A stretch of 64,000 nt of DNA, from positions 310,001-374,000 of the forward strand of contig CALSFV010000237.1 in NCBI GenBank assembly GCA_943737045.1, read 5' to 3'. The notes beneath the pieces were generated by a model. The model was not told the origin of the DNA and ran no database searches. It saw nothing but the letters and a program-made list of their open reading frames with translations. Shown here piece by piece: positions 62,591-64,000 of this stretch. The position numbers were made by a program, and so were the translations under genes. The stretch's first letter is position 1, and each line of letters starts with the position of its first letter. The stretch is from Parapristionchus giblindavisi (lineage: Eukaryota; Nematoda; Chromadorea; Rhabditida; Diplogasteridae).

Positions 62591-62965
62591 TTTTATCTGC
62601 TATGCATTCAGAAGTAAAGATATGTCAAAATCTTTCAAGGTACACATAATAACCAATACATAACCATAACATGACCAAACATAGCATACCCATAACCACA
62701 ACATGACATTGATTACTGTATTCTATTTTATCTGCTATGCACTCACACGTAAATATATGTCAAAATCTTTCAAGGTACGCATGATAACCACTACATAATC
62801 ACGACATAACTAAGCCTAAGCCTAAGCATGTAATATATTTTATCTGCTATGCACTCACACGTAAAGATATGCCAAATTCTTTCAAGGTACGCATGATAAC
62901 CACTACATAATCATGACATAACTAAGCCTAAGCCTAAGCCTAAGCCTGAGATGTCGTTCATTTTG
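62591..62965. repeat. 112-135-bp tandem repeat carrying CCTAAG tracts
   Basis: TTTTATCTGCTATGCA starts units at 62591, 62726 and 62838, with a degraded TTTATCTGCAAAA near 62966 (spacing about 135, 112 and 128 bp). Each unit continues with AATCTTTCAAGGTAC-like sequence and a run of CATAACC/CATAAC words. The unit end carries no CCTAAG in the first copy, about three in the second and four to five in the third, so the hexamer grows toward the inverted repeat. Confidence 0.85.
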
Positions 62966-63374
62966 ATTTATCTGCAAAATTCGATCATGCCGTAAATATT
63001 GTTTTTTCAACTGCATGTTTTTAATAAGTTCATTACTGTACTTAGCCTAAGCCTAAGCCTAAGCCTAAGCCGAAGCGGGTGGCGTGTGAAGCGATTCCGA
63101 GCGAAGCGAAGGATGTTTTTTTGCGGTGGTTTCTTCTTCTGTTGCTTCCTCTTCTTCTGACTGCCCCTTATCATCATTTGGTTTAAAAAATCGTTACTTA
63201 CAAGTAACCTCAACCTTTATCTTTTTTTTACAGAAACTGTAAACTGACACAAAAAAACTGTTTACTCTAAAATCATTAGCGTTATACATCTGAACTATTT
63301 ATTACCCTCCGCTCTGGCATACTCTCTCGCAGACAAAGAAAGAGAGAGAGAGTGGTCAGTGCGGGGAGTTTCAA
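62874..63374 (+). repeat. Left arm of a perfect inverted repeat
   Basis: At least 501 bp is the exact reverse complement of 63500-64000 by my reading, centred at 63437. It contains two CCTAAG tracts (about 62918-62948 and 63042-63071), GCGATTCCGAGCGAAGCGAA and an AGAGAGAGAG run. The match ends at GTTTCAA (63374). The outer end is limited by the window, not by the sequence. Confidence 0.95.
63042..63071 (-). repeat. Short telomere-like TTAGGC tract (left arm)
   Basis: About five CCTAAG units on the plus strand, i.e. TTAGGC on the minus strand, the hexamer used by nematode telomeres. It is interstitial and very short, and mirrored at about 63803-63832. Confidence 0.8.
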
Positions 63375-63499
63375 GTTTGACTTCTGCTAAAGTCAATCCA
63401 TCTCTTTATTTCACACACTGTTTCTTCGTTTTCTGATCACGAGAGAGAGTTGGAGGTTGATAAGATCACTCTTGAATGCTTTTTTCAATCTTAAATGAT
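63375..63499. other. Spacer of the inverted repeat
   Basis: 125 bp of non-palindromic sequence between the arms, with no recognisable feature. A transcript crossing it would form a long hairpin with this loop. Confidence 0.85.
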
Positions 63500-64000
63500 T
63501 TGAAACTCCCCGCACTGACCACTCTCTCTCTCTTTCTTTGTCTGCGAGAGAGTATGCCAGAGCGGAGGGTAATAAATAGTTCAGATGTATAACGCTAATG
63601 ATTTTAGAGTAAACAGTTTTTTTGTGTCAGTTTACAGTTTCTGTAAAAAAAAGATAAAGGTTGAGGTTACTTGTAAGTAACGATTTTTTAAACCAAATGA
63701 TGATAAGGGGCAGTCAGAAGAAGAGGAAGCAACAGAAGAAGAAACCACCGCAAAAAAACATCCTTCGCTTCGCTCGGAATCGCTTCACACGCCACCCGCT
63801 TCGGCTTAGGCTTAGGCTTAGGCTTAGGCTAAGTACAGTAATGAACTTATTAAAAACATGCAGTTGAAAAAACAATATTTACGGCATGATCGAATTTTGC
63901 AGATAAATCAAAATGAACGACATCTCAGGCTTAGGCTTAGGCTTAGGCTTAGTTATGTCATGATTATGTAGTGGTTATCATGCGTACCTTGAAAGAATTT
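63500..64000 (-). repeat. Right arm of a perfect inverted repeat
   Basis: Exact reverse complement of the left arm, running to the last base of the window. TTAGGC tracts lie at about 63803-63832 and 63926-63952. Open frames of 68 codons in both arms (63007-63213 minus, 63661-63867 plus) translate the hexamer as alternating Leu-Arg and are not treated as genes. Confidence 0.95.

Noticed and set aside
63007..63867. 68-codon Leu-Arg repeat proteins in both inverted-repeat arms
   Set aside because: The Leu-Arg run is simply translated TTAGGC repeat. The frames are mirror copies and lack other support.
62918..63952. Head-to-head telomere fusion
   Set aside because: The hexamer reads CCTAAG on the left and TTAGGC on the right of the centre, the opposite order from a fusion of two chromosome ends. 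Tracts are also only a few units long.

Overview
This window is repetitive, AT-rich metazoan DNA. I find no host protein-coding gene in it that I can support. About 46.4 kb (roughly 72%) is one tandem satellite with a 321-bp monomer, about 145 copies, in three blocks (1-35150, 39387-46754, 50448-54311). The blocks are separated by two mobile elements, both on the minus strand. The remaining 9.7 kb (54312-64000) is satellite-free, AT-rich DNA holding other repeats.

Layout. (1) 1-35150: near-identical 321-bp monomers with clear higher-order structure, including tandem blocks of 12 monomers (3853 bp), 10 monomers (3212 bp), 7 monomers (2247 bp) and 2-3 monomers. (2) 35151-39386: a 5'-truncated CR1/Jockey-type non-LTR retrotransposon with the end of ORF1, an apurinic-type endonuclease, a reverse transcriptase and a (TAA)6 tail. 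A single in-frame TAG separates ORF1 from ORF2, and one frameshift lies between endonuclease and RT. Its insertion is associated with 221 bp of missing satellite. (3) 39387-46754: satellite. (4) 46755-50447: an LTR retrotransposon with two 397-bp LTRs that look identical, a 4-bp target duplication, a primer-binding site, a polypurine tract and a 677-aa Gag-type ORF. It has no protease, RT, RNase H or integrase, so it is a young, non-autonomous Gag-only element. (5) 50448-54311: satellite again, then an abrupt end. (6) 54312-57890: GC-box/CCAAT module, AT-rich microrepeats, pyrimidine-rich ~155-bp repeats and a ~600-bp tandem repeat. (7) 57890-62590: mostly featureless AT-rich DNA with a 224-bp retrotransposon 3' fragment between 12-bp target duplications. 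(8) 62591-64000: 112-135-bp repeats carrying expanding CCTAAG/TTAGGC tracts, leading into a perfect inverted repeat (arms at least 501 bp, 125-bp spacer) that runs off the window.

Organism. CR1-type and LTR retrotransposons, kilobase-scale satellite and absence of bacterial gene organisation indicate an animal genome. TTAGGC is the nematode telomere repeat, so a nematode-like host or a subtelomeric position is possible, but the tracts are short and interstitial and this is weak evidence. The picture fits pericentromeric or other constitutive heterochromatin where satellite is homogenised by unequal exchange and receives retrotransposon insertions.
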